The notes under the pieces are model-generated. The model was given only the letters and a program-made list of their open reading frames with translations. It was not told the DNA's origin and searched no databases. The position numbers were made by a program, and so were the translations under genes. A stretch of 64,000 bases of DNA from Flavobacterium aquiphilum (GTDB lineage: Bacteria; Bacteroidota; Bacteroidia; Flavobacteriales; Flavobacteriaceae), in assembly GCF_027111335.1 (NCBI RefSeq), contig NZ_CP114288.1, forward strand, positions 2,852,001 to 2,916,000. Reading direction: 5' to 3'. Positions 8,783 through 17,390 of the stretch are shown piece after piece (the first letter of the stretch is position 1; every line of letters starts with the position of its first letter).

Positions 8783-10204
8783 CATCACAAAACTATCGTC
8801 TTTAAATCCTATCAAATATAACTTATTTTTGGCTCTTGTCATAGCGGTGTATAACCATCGAACATAATCCCTGTCGATGCCGTTTGGTAAATACGGTTGC
8901 TCAATAAACACTGTATTCCACTGCCCTCCCTGGGATTTATGGCAGGTAATCGCATACGAGAATTTAACTTGCAACGCATTGAAATATTCGTTTTCCTTTA
9001 CTTTTTGGAACTTTTTATATTTGGTGGTTTCGCTTTCGTAATCTTTCATTACTTCCTGATACAATCTGTTTGATTCTTCAAAAGTCAACGAAGGTGATTC
9101 GCTTTTAATTGTATCCATCAAAAGAACTGTTTCAAAAGGTTTTTGGTCGGGATAATCAATCATTCGGATTTTTACTTTGGCGAATTTAAAACCATATAAT
9201 TCTTTGATTCCAAACATTTCCAAAACTTCAATGATATCACCATTGGCAATAAATCCTGCTTCATCGGAGTCTTTTAGCCAAAAATAATTATTCTTCACCA
9301 CCATCAGGAAATCGCCTGTGGACAATTCGCTTTCTTTATCAAGGATCTTTGACCGAATTTGCTCGTTGTATTGATTCGCTCTTTTATTGGAACGAACAAT
9401 AAAAGCAGTGTCTTCGATACTGTAATTACTGTAGGCAGAATGAATCGCATCCTGGATATCATAGCCATCAACCAAGCGTACAATATCCTTGAATTTCCTA
9501 ATATTAAATTTGAATTCCGATATAAAACTGTCCTTTAATAACTCTCTCAATTCGGTTGCGTTATGTAGAATTCCTGAGCTTTCTTCCTGACGCATTACTT
9601 CATCAAGTTCAATATGTTCTACTTCTTTATTGTAATGAATACTTAAAGTGCTAATATCCAAAGCTGGGCTTATGTCCAAATTTACAGGAGGCAACTGAGC
9701 TGTGTCGCCCAAAAGGATCATTTTGCAATTAGTTCCCGAATATACATAGGAAATCAAATCATCAAGCAATGAGCCGTTTTCGTATAATTTGGAATCCGAA
9801 TTGGCGTCCGAAATCATCGAGGCTTCATCGACTATAAAAATGGTGTTTTTATGTTTATTGGGTTGTAAAGTAAACGAAACTCCTCCGCCTGAATTTTTCT
9901 TTGGGAAATAGATTTTTTTATGAATTGTAAAAGCGGGTTTGTTCGAATAATTGGCAATTACCTTCGCCGCACGTCCTGTTGGTGCCAACAAAACATACTT
10001 TTTATTGATATCCAATAAACTATTTACGATTGTCGAAATAACGGTAGTTTTCCCCGTTCCTGCATATCCTTTTAAAACAAAAATGGTGTCATTATAACTA
10101 TCAGTCAGGAAAATGGCAACTTTTTGAAAAAAAATATCCTGATTGTATGTCGGCGGAAAAGGGAATTTTTTCTGCAAAAGGCTGTAAAAAGAAGAGGAAT
10201 TCAT
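8780..10204 (-). CDS. RecD-like superfamily 1 DNA helicase
   Basis: 474 residues with helicase motifs in order: Walker A GYAGTGKTTVI near 45, motif Ia APTGRAAKVI near 75, Walker B IFIVDEASMIS near 123, LLGDTAQLPPV near 163, and the UvrD_C_2-type C-terminal block AITCHKSQGGQWNTVFIE with TAMTRAKNKLYLIG near 455. This matches the stand-alone AAA_30/RecD-like helicases of Bacteroidota rather than the RecD subunit, since no recB or recC is nearby. Expected to unwind DNA 5' to 3' using ATP in repair. Monocistronic; divergent from 10368. Confidence 0.9.
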   Translation of the reverse strand: MNSSSFYSLLQKKFPFPPTYNQDIFFQKVAIFLTDSYNDTIFVLKGYAGTGKTTVISTIVNSLLDINKKYVLLAPTGRAAKVIANYSNKPAFTIHKKIYFPKKNSGGGVSFTLQPNKHKNTIFIVDEASMISDANSDSKLYENGSLLDDLISYVYSGTNCKMILLGDTAQLPPVNLDISPALDISTLSIHYNKEVEHIELDEVMRQEESSGILHNATELRELLKDSFISEFKFNIRKFKDIVRLVDGYDIQDAIHSAYSNYSIEDTAFIVRSNKRANQYNEQIRSKILDKESELSTGDFLMVVKNNYFWLKDSDEAGFIANGDIIEVLEMFGIKELYGFKFAKVKIRMIDYPDQKPFETVLLMDTIKSESPSLTFEESNRLYQEVMKDYESETTKYKKFQKVKENEYFNALQVKFSYAITCHKSQGGQWNTVFIEQPYLPNGIDRDYVRWLYTAMTRAKNKLYLIGFKDDSFVM

Positions 10205-10340
10205 CAGGAATATTTTATTGCAAAGTAAAGTAAAAAAGGTTAAAAGTTTATTAGTTTAGAAGTTTAGATTTGGAAAACTAAACATTAAAACTTCTAAACT
10301 ATTAACCATTCTACACTTCTAAACTAAAAAATAAAAATTG

Positions 10341-10348
10341 TAAGTTTG
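10341..10348 (+). promoter_or_regulatory. -7 promoter element of the DUF3822-rsmD operon
   Basis: TAAGTTTG, 19 bases before the ATG at 10368. The 160-base region upstream is rich in short repeats of TTCTAAAC/GTTTAGAA that can pair with each other. Confidence 0.55.
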
Positions 10349-10367
10349 CATTGTTGCAAAAAATACT

Positions 10368-11180
10368 ATGAACATTAATATAACCGATAAAAAATACAAA
10401 AAACTTTCCATTCAGGTTTCACTGACAGGACTTTCTTTTTGTTGTTTTGATACACTTCATAACAAGATTACATCGATAAACGAAATTCATTTTGACACTT
10501 TCCATAAGTCAACCAAGATTGAAGAATTGTTTTCGGATGCTTTTCGTAATTATCCCGAACTGAATGAGAGTTATGATGAAATTTTGGTGATTCATAATAA
10601 CAATCTTTCGACCTTTGTTCCCACTGCCCTATTTGACGAAAACTTTTTAGGCAGTTATTTGCAATACAATACCAAAGTTTTTGAAACCGATTTTTTCGCA
10701 TTTGATGAAATCACTAATTATCAAATGAATGCGGTTTATATTCCTTACGTAAATATCAATAATTTTTTCATAGATCAATTTGGCTCTTTTGATTACAAGC
10801 ATGCTAATACTATTTTGGTTTCTAAGCTTTTGGATGCATCCAAAAACAACGATACCAAAAAAATGATTGTACATTTCAATCCAGGTCATTTTGAAATTAT
10901 CGTGATTCAGAATCAAAAACTGCTTTTATTTAATTCATTCGAATACAAAACACCCGAGGATTTTATTTATTATTTGCTTTTTACCGCCGAACAATTGAAT
11001 ATGAACCCTGAAAGTTTTCATTTAGAATTATTAGGAGCTATATCAGAAGAAGATGATTTTTATAAAATTGCGTTCAAATACATTCGAAATGTATCTTTTC
11101 TTGATGTAACTGATTTACAAAAAAGCAATACTTTTTCAAAAGCACAAAACCAACAACAATTTATACTTTTTAACTCATGA
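10368..11180 (+). CDS. DUF3822-family protein
   Basis: 270 residues. I recognise it as the DUF3822 family of Bacteroidota mainly from its sequence character (N-terminal LSIQVSLTGLSFCCFD, central MIVHFNPGHFEIIVIQNQKLLLFNSF) and from its position directly before rsmD, with which it overlaps by 4 bases (ATGA). The fold looks like an actin/FtsA-type ATPase-like beta-rich protein with no obvious catalytic residues. No signal peptide or membrane segment. Function unknown; translational coupling suggests a role tied to ribosome assembly or simply co-expression. Confidence 0.8.
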   Translation: MNINITDKKYKKLSIQVSLTGLSFCCFDTLHNKITSINEIHFDTFHKSTKIEELFSDAFRNYPELNESYDEILVIHNNNLSTFVPTALFDENFLGSYLQYNTKVFETDFFAFDEITNYQMNAVYIPYVNINNFFIDQFGSFDYKHANTILVSKLLDASKNNDTKKMIVHFNPGHFEIIVIQNQKLLLFNSFEYKTPEDFIYYLLFTAEQLNMNPESFHLELLGAISEEDDFYKIAFKYIRNVSFLDVTDLQKSNTFSKAQNQQQFILFNS

Positions 11181-11779
11181 GAATCATATCCGGAAAATAT
11201 AAGGGAAGACGCATTTTTCCACCAAAAGGACTCCCCGTTCGCCCCACCACCGATATGAGTAAAGAGGCTTTGTTCAATGTTTTAAATAATAATTTTGACT
11301 TTGAGGGGTTAAAAGTGTTGGATTTATTTGCCGGTACCGGTAATATCAGTTACGAGTTTGCTTCCCGAGGAAGTTCTCCAATCACATCTGTTGATGCCGA
11401 TTTTGGTTGTGTAAAATTCATTAAGCAAGTAGCGGCCGAATATGATTTTGATATTGCAGCCATAAAAAGCGATGTTTTCGCCTTTTTAGGAAAAAATAAA
11501 GCAACATACGATATTATTTTTGCAGATCCTCCTTATGGTTTGGATCAAAAAACATTCGAAAGAATTGTTTTATTGGTATTCGAAAAGGAATTTCTCAATG
11601 AGGCAGGCATGATGATTATTGAGCATTCCAAATACACAAAACTCGATCACATGGTTAATTTTTCTTTTCAGAAAAGCTATGGTGGTTCTATTTTTAGTTT
11701 CTTCGAATTGGATTCAACCGAAGAAGAAGAAATTGACGATGAATCGAACAGAAAAGGTACAGAAGAAGACGAAGGTTAA
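11177..11779 (+). CDS. rsmD: 16S rRNA (guanine966-N2)-methyltransferase
   Basis: Methylates G966 of 16S rRNA during small-subunit assembly, using SAM. The 200-residue product begins with the family signature MRIISGKYKGRRIFPP, has RPTTDMSKEALFNVL near 27, the SAM loop VLDLFAGTGNISYE near 50 and the catalytic DPPY motif in IFADPPYGL near 117. The C-terminal 20 residues are a charged extension rich in Glu and Asp, beyond the core fold. It overlaps the preceding gene by 4 bases, so translation is probably coupled. Confidence 0.95.
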   Translation: MRIISGKYKGRRIFPPKGLPVRPTTDMSKEALFNVLNNNFDFEGLKVLDLFAGTGNISYEFASRGSSPITSVDADFGCVKFIKQVAAEYDFDIAAIKSDVFAFLGKNKATYDIIFADPPYGLDQKTFERIVLLVFEKEFLNEAGMMIIEHSKYTKLDHMVNFSFQKSYGGSIFSFFELDSTEEEEIDDESNRKGTEEDEG

Positions 11780-11800
11780 TTTACATGAAAAATTATAAAA

Positions 11801-11833
11801 GGAAAAGCCCTTATTTCATGGGCTTTTCTCTTT
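11801..11833 (+). terminator. Terminator after rsmD
   Basis: Hairpin with stem GAAAAGCCC/GGGCTTTTC followed by a T-rich tract, 22 bases after the rsmD stop. Confidence 0.75.
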
Positions 11834-11848
11834 ATATGACATAATTTT

Positions 11849-12394
11849 TTATTTATTTTTACCTAACACCCAACCAATCGTAAATCTAAAATAAGGATAA
11901 AAACCATCATCATCCGATTTAGCTATTGAATATCCAACACCTACCTGAAAACCAAGATTAAAACCTGCTTTATAAGTTCTTTGAAATCCGTAAAGAGCAT
12001 TTAAATTTGTTGAATTTACAAAATTTTGTTGTTGGTGTGTTATTGGTTCAAAATAGTGTGTAACATTAAAACCAAAATAATTCGCAGAGTTTCTGGATAT
12101 ATTTTTTCCTTTACGTATTCTTCTTTCAAAATTATAGTAATGCCTAAACTCTTCTGAAATAAATGGAGATACTATCCATGTAGATCCGAAATAATCTGAA
12201 TATTCATAGCTAGCAGCCAAACCTGCTCCCGACATTAATGTATTCGTTGGTGACAAACCATATTCATAGGTAAAACCGGGAGCCAGAAAATCAATTTTGA
12301 ATAGATTTTTCTCAACAGAAGGATTTTCTTGAGCAATAGCGTTAGTTAAAAAGTTGAAGAATAAAAAAAGAATAAACTGAGGCAGTAACTTCAT
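11849..12394 (-). CDS. Secreted outer-membrane-like protein, unknown function
   Basis: 181 residues with an N-terminal signal peptide (MKLLPQFILFLFFNFLTNAIAQ, cleavage expected after AIAQ). The rest alternates aromatic and glycine-rich strands (GAGLAASYEYSDYFGSTW, YKAGFNLGFQVGVGYSIA, YPYFRFTIGWVLG), a pattern of an 8-stranded outer-membrane beta-barrel. I do not recognise a named family. It ends in WVLGKNK rather than a terminal aromatic. A TACATTTG promoter element lies 30 bases upstream. Confidence 0.7.
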   Translation of the reverse strand: MKLLPQFILFLFFNFLTNAIAQENPSVEKNLFKIDFLAPGFTYEYGLSPTNTLMSGAGLAASYEYSDYFGSTWIVSPFISEEFRHYYNFERRIRKGKNISRNSANYFGFNVTHYFEPITHQQQNFVNSTNLNALYGFQRTYKAGFNLGFQVGVGYSIAKSDDDGFYPYFRFTIGWVLGKNK

Positions 12395-12423
12395 AAAACT
12401 TGTGTTAATAATTAATTCATACC

Positions 12424-12431
12424 CAAATGTA
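12424..12431 (-). promoter_or_regulatory. -7 promoter element of the secreted barrel-like gene
   Basis: Minus-strand TACATTTG, 30 bases before the ATG at 12394. Confidence 0.45.
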
Positions 12432-12597
12432 ATACAATTATTATATTTTAAAAGTTTTTGGAGTTATTTAGTGATTTTTTTTAAAAGCATACTATGCAAT
12501 CAGAATCTTTATCTAAATTCTCAAATATTTCAAAGACGATTCCAGAATAAGCATTGAAAGTGTTCGAAATATTGGGTTGGAATTTAAAATAAAAAAT

Positions 12598-12920
12598 GCA
12601 GACCTATAAGCCGGATTCTGTTCTTGTTATTGCTAACAATACCTTATCATTTATCTAGATCTTGAATTACTCCAAGACTCAAGCTATCTACCCTTCAGCA
12701 ACGGACGAGAAGCCCTTAAATGCTGATATACTTGATATTTCACCGCATAGAGTTTACCTGGTTTCACTACAGCATTACCTGTACATACTTTCTGTTGCAC
12801 TTGTCCTAATCTCGTCCGTAAAGACAAAACCGACGGGTGTTACCCGCTATGCTTCTCTATGGTGTCCGGACTTTCCTCCCTCCCGCCCATAAAGACGAGA
12901 CGACGATAAGGCGGTCTGCG
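12598..12920 (-). ncRNA. rnpB: RNase P RNA, bacterial class A
   Basis: The catalytic RNA of RNase P, which removes 5' leaders from tRNA precursors. On the minus strand the 5' part carries GAGGAAAGTCCGGAC and the GCGGGTAACACCCG block, and the 3' end carries the signature ACAGAATCCGGCTTATAGG. The ends GCAGACC (12919-12913) and GGTCTGC (12604-12598) pair to form helix P1, which fixes the length at about 323 nt. A TAGATTTG element at 12924-12931 fits a transcription start at the P1 5' end. Confidence 0.95.
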
Positions 12921-12923
12921 GTG

Positions 12924-12931
12924 CAAATCTA
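12924..12931 (-). promoter_or_regulatory. -7 promoter element of rnpB
   Basis: Minus-strand TAGATTTG immediately upstream of the 5' end inferred from helix P1, at the expected -7 spacing. Confidence 0.6.
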
Positions 12932-13108
12932 CAACATTAATCAAGCTTTATCAAGAATACCGCTTTTACTTTAACAAGTCCTTTGCAACGTCTTATAAAT
13001 AAATTGGTTATCTTTATTAGATTGTAAGTTTCTGAGCTTCTAAGTTTCAAAGCTTTTAAACTTATGAATGTTTTTCTTGGAGACTTAGTAACTTAGAAAC
13101 TAATAAAA

Positions 13109-13405
13109 ATGAAACCAACGTATCATTATACTACAGTTTTGGAAGCCTTGAATGATTTGAAAGAAAAAGGGTTTCACCATGATTTTAATCTTCATTATGA
13201 ATCCATTAAGGAAAATCCAGATGATTATTCAGTTGAGCACGTATATCGTTACGAAGGTGATTCGGATCCTGACGAAGAATCTGTTGTTTATGGTATAATT
13301 TCAAGCTCTGGCAAAAAAGGTGTTTTTGTTGCCGGCTTTTCTGCAAATTCGGATTATGAAGCTTCACAGATTTTGGAAAAATTAATCATTGAAAGCAGCA
13401 AGTAA
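13109..13405 (+). CDS. Conserved small protein, unknown function
   Basis: 98 residues, no signal peptide or membrane segment. The sequence (YHYTTVLEALNDLKEKGFHHDF, then YRYEGDSDPDEESVVYGI and SANSDYEASQILEKL) suggests a compact alpha/beta fold with an acidic loop. From memory, relatives in flavobacteria sometimes carry a phosphoribosylpyrophosphate-synthetase label, which the sequence does not support: there is no PRPP-binding motif. It is followed after 16 bases by a methyltransferase gene and probably shares its transcript. Confidence 0.8.
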   Translation: MKPTYHYTTVLEALNDLKEKGFHHDFNLHYESIKENPDDYSVEHVYRYEGDSDPDEESVVYGIISSSGKKGVFVAGFSANSDYEASQILEKLIIESSK

Positions 13406-13421
13406 TAATTATTTCGCTTCA

Positions 13422-14540
13422 ATGCCCCTGTCAGATATAATAATGCAACGGATTCAGCAAGAAGGCCCAATATCGTTTCGGGATTTTATGGAGATGGCTT
13501 TGTATTATCCTGGATTGGGATATTACAGTTCTTTTCCTGATAAAATTGGGGCTGACGGCGATTTTTATACAAGTGCCAATCTTTCGGATGCTTTTGGTGT
13601 CATGATAGCCCGTCAAATTGAAGAAATGTGGCAAAAATCGGAAAGAAAACCTTTCAAGATTGTTGAATATGGTGCTGGTACAGGTTTGCTTTGCCAGGAT
13701 ATCCTCGATTATCTCAAAAACAACTCCCCTACTTTTTACGATATTTTGTCTTATTGCATTATTGAAAAAAGTTCGGGTATGCGCAAAAGGGAAAAAAAGC
13801 TTTTAAACGAAAAAGTAAGTTGGTATAATTCCATTCAGGAAATTGAGGAAATCAATGGCTGTATTTTATCCAATGAATTGATTGATAATTTTTCAGTGCA
13901 TCGTGTTGTTATGGAAGATCAGTTGATGGAGGTTTTTGTGGATTTTGCGGGTGGTTTTATCGAAGTTTTAAAACCCGCAAATAAAGAACTTGTTGATTAT
14001 TTTGCTTCTTTGGATATTGAATTACCAAGAGGTTTCCGCACAGAAGTAAATCTTCAAGCCCATTCCTGGATTCAAGAAATTGCCAAATCGCTGAATAGCG
14101 GTTATGTTATTACCATCGATTATGGAGCTATTTCTTCAGAACTTTATGAGAAATACAGGAGCTCTGGTACGCTTTTATGTTATTACAAACATCATAAAAA
14201 TGATAATCCATACCAATTCATAGGCGAACAGGATATTACGTCCCACGTCAATTTTTCAGCTTTAATAAATTGGGGGAACAAAAGCGGACTCAATTATTGC
14301 GGAATGACAAATCAAGCTTCGTTTCTACTGTCTCTTGGAATTAAAGAATATCAGGAAAAAAGATTATTGAACACCAATGCCAATGTTTCAAAAGCCATTG
14401 AAGAAGCAAATATAAACTATAGACTTCTAATGGATATGGGACTCAAATTTAAAGTTTTAATTCAAGAAAAGAATGTTCCCAAATTTCCACTTATGGGCTT
14501 AAGGAATTTGACCTATGAGTTTTCGTCTAAAGCAGTGTGA
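13422..14540 (+). CDS. MidA/NDUFAF7-type SAM-dependent methyltransferase
   Basis: About 372 residues of the DUF185 family, whose mitochondrial member NDUFAF7 dimethylates an arginine of a complex I subunit. The N-terminus has ISFRDFMEMALYYPGLGYYS, a family signature, then the SAM loop VEYGAGTGLLCQDIL near 80, SNELIDNFSVHRV near 150, ITIDYGA near 235 and QDITSHVNFSAL near 280. The frame is open from a TTG at 13389 inside the previous gene, but the ATG at 13422, 16 bases after that gene's stop, gives the family-like start. The bacterial substrate is not established. Its last 28 bases overlap the convergent gene at 14513. Confidence 0.88.
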   Translation: MPLSDIIMQRIQQEGPISFRDFMEMALYYPGLGYYSSFPDKIGADGDFYTSANLSDAFGVMIARQIEEMWQKSERKPFKIVEYGAGTGLLCQDILDYLKNNSPTFYDILSYCIIEKSSGMRKREKKLLNEKVSWYNSIQEIEEINGCILSNELIDNFSVHRVVMEDQLMEVFVDFAGGFIEVLKPANKELVDYFASLDIELPRGFRTEVNLQAHSWIQEIAKSLNSGYVITIDYGAISSELYEKYRSSGTLLCYYKHHKNDNPYQFIGEQDITSHVNFSALINWGNKSGLNYCGMTNQASFLLSLGIKEYQEKRLLNTNANVSKAIEEANINYRLLMDMGLKFKVLIQEKNVPKFPLMGLRNLTYEFSSKAV

Positions 14541-14866
14541 CCGTCTCCTCCGATGCTGTAGTAATCATTTTCCTCATCATCGTTTCCTAAGTTTTCAAAA
14601 TCATCATCAATTTCTGATCCTGGTATATCCAAGTCGTCACCAGACATATCTTCGTCAAACTCCTTCTGGTTCAACTCACTTATATTATTGATTTCAACCG
14701 GAGCTTTCTTTTTCGAAATATCTTCAGGATCAATTTCACTTTCCTTGTGGAATTTTCTGTAAATATCTTCTTCCGGCGGATACAAAAGGGAATCAGGCAA
14801 TTTGTTTTTGTCTTCATTATTTCGACTTATGCCATTCGTTCTTAATTGTTTTTCTATCTCTTTCAT
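14513..14866 (-). CDS. Small acidic, probably disordered protein
   Basis: 117 residues, strongly acidic in the C-terminal half (DEDMSGDDLDIPGSEIDDDFENLGNDDEEND is one continuous acidic stretch, shown here only in part by position 70-105). No signal peptide, membrane helix or recognised domain; it looks intrinsically disordered. The 3' end overlaps the convergent methyltransferase gene by 28 bases. Coding is supported by the ATG, length and lack of a better frame, but the function is unknown. Confidence 0.65.
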   Translation of the reverse strand: MKEIEKQLRTNGISRNNEDKNKLPDSLLYPPEEDIYRKFHKESEIDPEDISKKKAPVEINNISELNQKEFDEDMSGDDLDIPGSEIDDDFENLGNDDEENDYYSIGGDGHTALDENS

Positions 14867-15017
14867 TTTACCTACATTTTATTGGTTTTCAATACACTAA
14901 TTTACAAATTTTAACTAAATCATTCTTTGTTTTTGTCTAAAAATAAAGAATGCTTCTCTTAATTTTTAAATAGAAATAGCTAACTTTAATGTGCTTTTTG
15001 TGTTAAACAAAATTTCT

Positions 15018-15809
15018 ATGGAAAAAGCCAATTTCATTAAGATTGAAGCTATCCAAATAGCAGAAGACTTTAATATCAAAAAATTAAGGGCTGATTTTGG
15101 CGTTGAGCCCCACTCCAGTTCTCCTTCTGAAATTTTTTATAATTTGAATAGAAAGCGATACCTCTATGTTTTTGATTACGGTGTAGTTGTATTTGCTAAT
15201 TACTCAAAACCCAAAAAGGATGAATTTATTGATTTTATCAAAGATTACGCCTCTACAAATCTTTATTTGGATTTTGTTGAAGAATACCGAATTGAAATTG
15301 ATGAAAGTATTCCAAAAATGATTATCAAAAACGACTTTGTTTCAGTTCCTTCCATCGATGCCGCAGTTCTCAAAACTGTTATGCTCAACATCGCGCAATC
15401 AGTGGCTTTGGATTATTATGAAGCACTTACGGACGAACTAATTACTTCTTCAAGGATTTATATTCAGGAATTGGAACAGCGAGGAAAACTGAGTATTTCA
15501 AAAATTAATCTGCTAAAATACATCGGAAAAGTACTGAACGTTAAAAACAGTATTGTCGACAATCTTTATATTTTGGATGATCCTAATTTGGTTTGGGACA
15601 ATGAAGAACTCAATCTTTTAAACCGCCATTTAAAAGCCAATTTTGATATTAATCCACGCTTTAGAGATCTTGATTACCGATTGGATATCGTCGAAGACAA
15701 CTTAAAGCTTTTCACTGATGTTCTTAATGTTCGGGAGAGTTCCCGCTTGGAATGGATTGTTATCGTATTGATTTTTATAGAGATAATTATAGCTTTGCTT
15801 TTTCATTAA
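15018..15809 (+). CDS. RMD1/DUF155-family membrane-anchored protein
   Basis: About 263 residues. The DUF155 core shows YLYVFDYGVVVFANY near 45, the family pattern that precedes the conserved acidic region, and DNLYILDDPNLVWDNEELN near 190. The C-terminus is one membrane helix (SSRLEWIVIVLIFIEIIIALL), giving a tail-anchored protein facing the cytosol, as in the yeast RMD1 group. A GTG at 14991 extends the frame, but it follows a TAACTTTA promoter-like element at 14983-14990 too closely, so the ATG at 15018 (MEKANFIKIEA) is preferred. Biochemical activity unknown. Confidence 0.85.
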   Translation: MEKANFIKIEAIQIAEDFNIKKLRADFGVEPHSSSPSEIFYNLNRKRYLYVFDYGVVVFANYSKPKKDEFIDFIKDYASTNLYLDFVEEYRIEIDESIPKMIIKNDFVSVPSIDAAVLKTVMLNIAQSVALDYYEALTDELITSSRIYIQELEQRGKLSISKINLLKYIGKVLNVKNSIVDNLYILDDPNLVWDNEELNLLNRHLKANFDINPRFRDLDYRLDIVEDNLKLFTDVLNVRESSRLEWIVIVLIFIEIIIALLFH

Positions 15810-15840
15810 AAAATAGCAATGGAATGTTTTAGAAAAAATT

Positions 15841-15871
15841 AAAGAGCCAAAACGGGGTGTTATGGCTCTTT
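15841..15871. terminator. Terminator between convergent genes
   Basis: Stem AAAGAGCCA/TGGCTCTTT around a 13-base loop, between the stop at 15809 and the convergent stop at 15887. Confidence 0.65.
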
Positions 15872-15886
15872 ATTGTTTAAATGAAA

Positions 15887-17350
15887 TTATAATTTGTTGA
15901 TATAACTTCCAAAAATATCCCTGAATTGATATCCTTCTGAGATACGATCTTTGCTGAGTTTTTTATATTCAACCAATCCCCACAAAATGAATTCTTTCAT
16001 AAAATTACGATCCCGATTATCTAATTGAGGTTGGTATTTTTCTATTAATTTCTCCAAAGGCGCAATATCGTCCAAAATTGTGTTGTATTCCTCATCGGTA
16101 CAGTCGTCCAATAATTCAAAACCACTTTCGGTGAAAAACCAATCCAAAATATCCGCATAAGGTGTTTTTTCGCCTTGTTTCTCCAATCGTTCTATTTTTG
16201 GAAAATAAGCCGGGAAAAATGTATGAATGGCATCACTTATCAATCGTTGCGCAACAACTGCGGCTCCCTCCTGCTCGCCTTCGTAAACCAATTCGACTTT
16301 ACCGGTTATAGATGGAATTATTCCCATAAAATCAGACAGGCGTAAAGTTGTTTTGTCAATTCCTGATTTTAACGCACGTCTTTCTGCGGTACTTAGTAAA
16401 TTTTCATAAGCAGTAATGCTCAATCGGGCACTCACACCGCTTTTGTTGTCAATAAATTCGCTTTCTCTTGCTTCAAAACTGATTTGCTCCAATAAATCCT
16501 TCGCCAAAGAAGGAATGTAAACCAAGTCGCTTTGGGCGGTATCAAGCTTTGCTTCCTGCGCCGTAATTGTTCTGGCGATATGAATATTTTGAGGATAATG
16601 AGTCAGTATTTGCGACCCAATTCTGTCCTTCAAAGGCGTTACTATACTTCCCCGATTGGTGTAATCTTCCGGATTGGCGGTAAAAACAAACTGCATATCA
16701 AGCGGCATTCGTAATTTAAAACCGCGAATTTGTATGTCGCCTTCCTGTAAAATATTAAACAAAGCAACTTGAATTCGGGCTTGTAAATCGGGTAATTCGT
16801 TAATCACAAAAATACAGCGGTTAGCACGCGGAATCATTCCAAAGTGAATCACGCGGTCATCTGCATAAGATAATTTTAAATTTGCGGCTTTGATAGGATC
16901 GACATCTCCTATTAAATCGGCAACGGTTACATCGGGAGTGGCAAGTTTTTCGAAAAAGCGTTCGTTTCGGTGTAACCATGATATTGGCGTTTCGTCCCCT
17001 TTCTCTGCAATTAAATCTTTCGCAAAGCGTGACAAAGGATGAAAAGGGTCGTCATTGATTTCGGAACCAGTCACATACGGAATGTATTCGTCCAACAATT
17101 CGATCATTTTTCTGGCCAATCTAGTTTTAGCTTGTCCTCGCAGTCCCAACAAATTGATGTTGTGGCGCGACAGTATCGCTCTTTCCAACTCAGGGATTAC
17201 GGTATTCTCAAAACCGTGAACCCCTTCAAAAGTGGATTGGCCCGATCTTATTTTTGCAATTAGATTTTGGCGCAATTCATCTTTGATACTCTTGCTTACG
17301 TATCCTGATTTCTTTAATTCTCCGAAAGTCTTTATATCTTCAATTTTCAT
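15887..17350 (-). CDS. MoxR/ChlI-like AAA+ ATPase
   Basis: About 487 residues. Walker A is GLRGQAKTRLAR near 69-80; the Walker B region reads CIFVINELPDL, with Asn where most relatives have Asp; the pre-sensor block is FTANPEDYTNRGSIVTPLKDR. This matches the magnesium-chelatase-I/MoxR branch of AAA+ proteins that remodel protein complexes with a VWA partner. No chlorophyll or cobalamin genes are near, so metal chelation is unlikely. The frame opens at a TTG (17383) but the ATG at 17350 (MKIEDIKTFGELKKSGY) is preferred. The VWA partner is encoded 40 bases upstream on the same strand. Confidence 0.88.
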   Translation of the reverse strand: MKIEDIKTFGELKKSGYVSKSIKDELRQNLIAKIRSGQSTFEGVHGFENTVIPELERAILSRHNINLLGLRGQAKTRLARKMIELLDEYIPYVTGSEINDDPFHPLSRFAKDLIAEKGDETPISWLHRNERFFEKLATPDVTVADLIGDVDPIKAANLKLSYADDRVIHFGMIPRANRCIFVINELPDLQARIQVALFNILQEGDIQIRGFKLRMPLDMQFVFTANPEDYTNRGSIVTPLKDRIGSQILTHYPQNIHIARTITAQEAKLDTAQSDLVYIPSLAKDLLEQISFEARESEFIDNKSGVSARLSITAYENLLSTAERRALKSGIDKTTLRLSDFMGIIPSITGKVELVYEGEQEGAAVVAQRLISDAIHTFFPAYFPKIERLEKQGEKTPYADILDWFFTESGFELLDDCTDEEYNTILDDIAPLEKLIEKYQPQLDNRDRNFMKEFILWGLVEYKKLSKDRISEGYQFRDIFGSYINKL

Positions 17351-17390
17351 ATTTTGTTTTTTTGTCTTTGTAGTTGAATTCAAATGGAAA

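Noticed and set aside
12662..12892. A plus-strand frame of 76 codons
   Set aside because: It lies entirely within the RNase P RNA gene, on the opposite strand.
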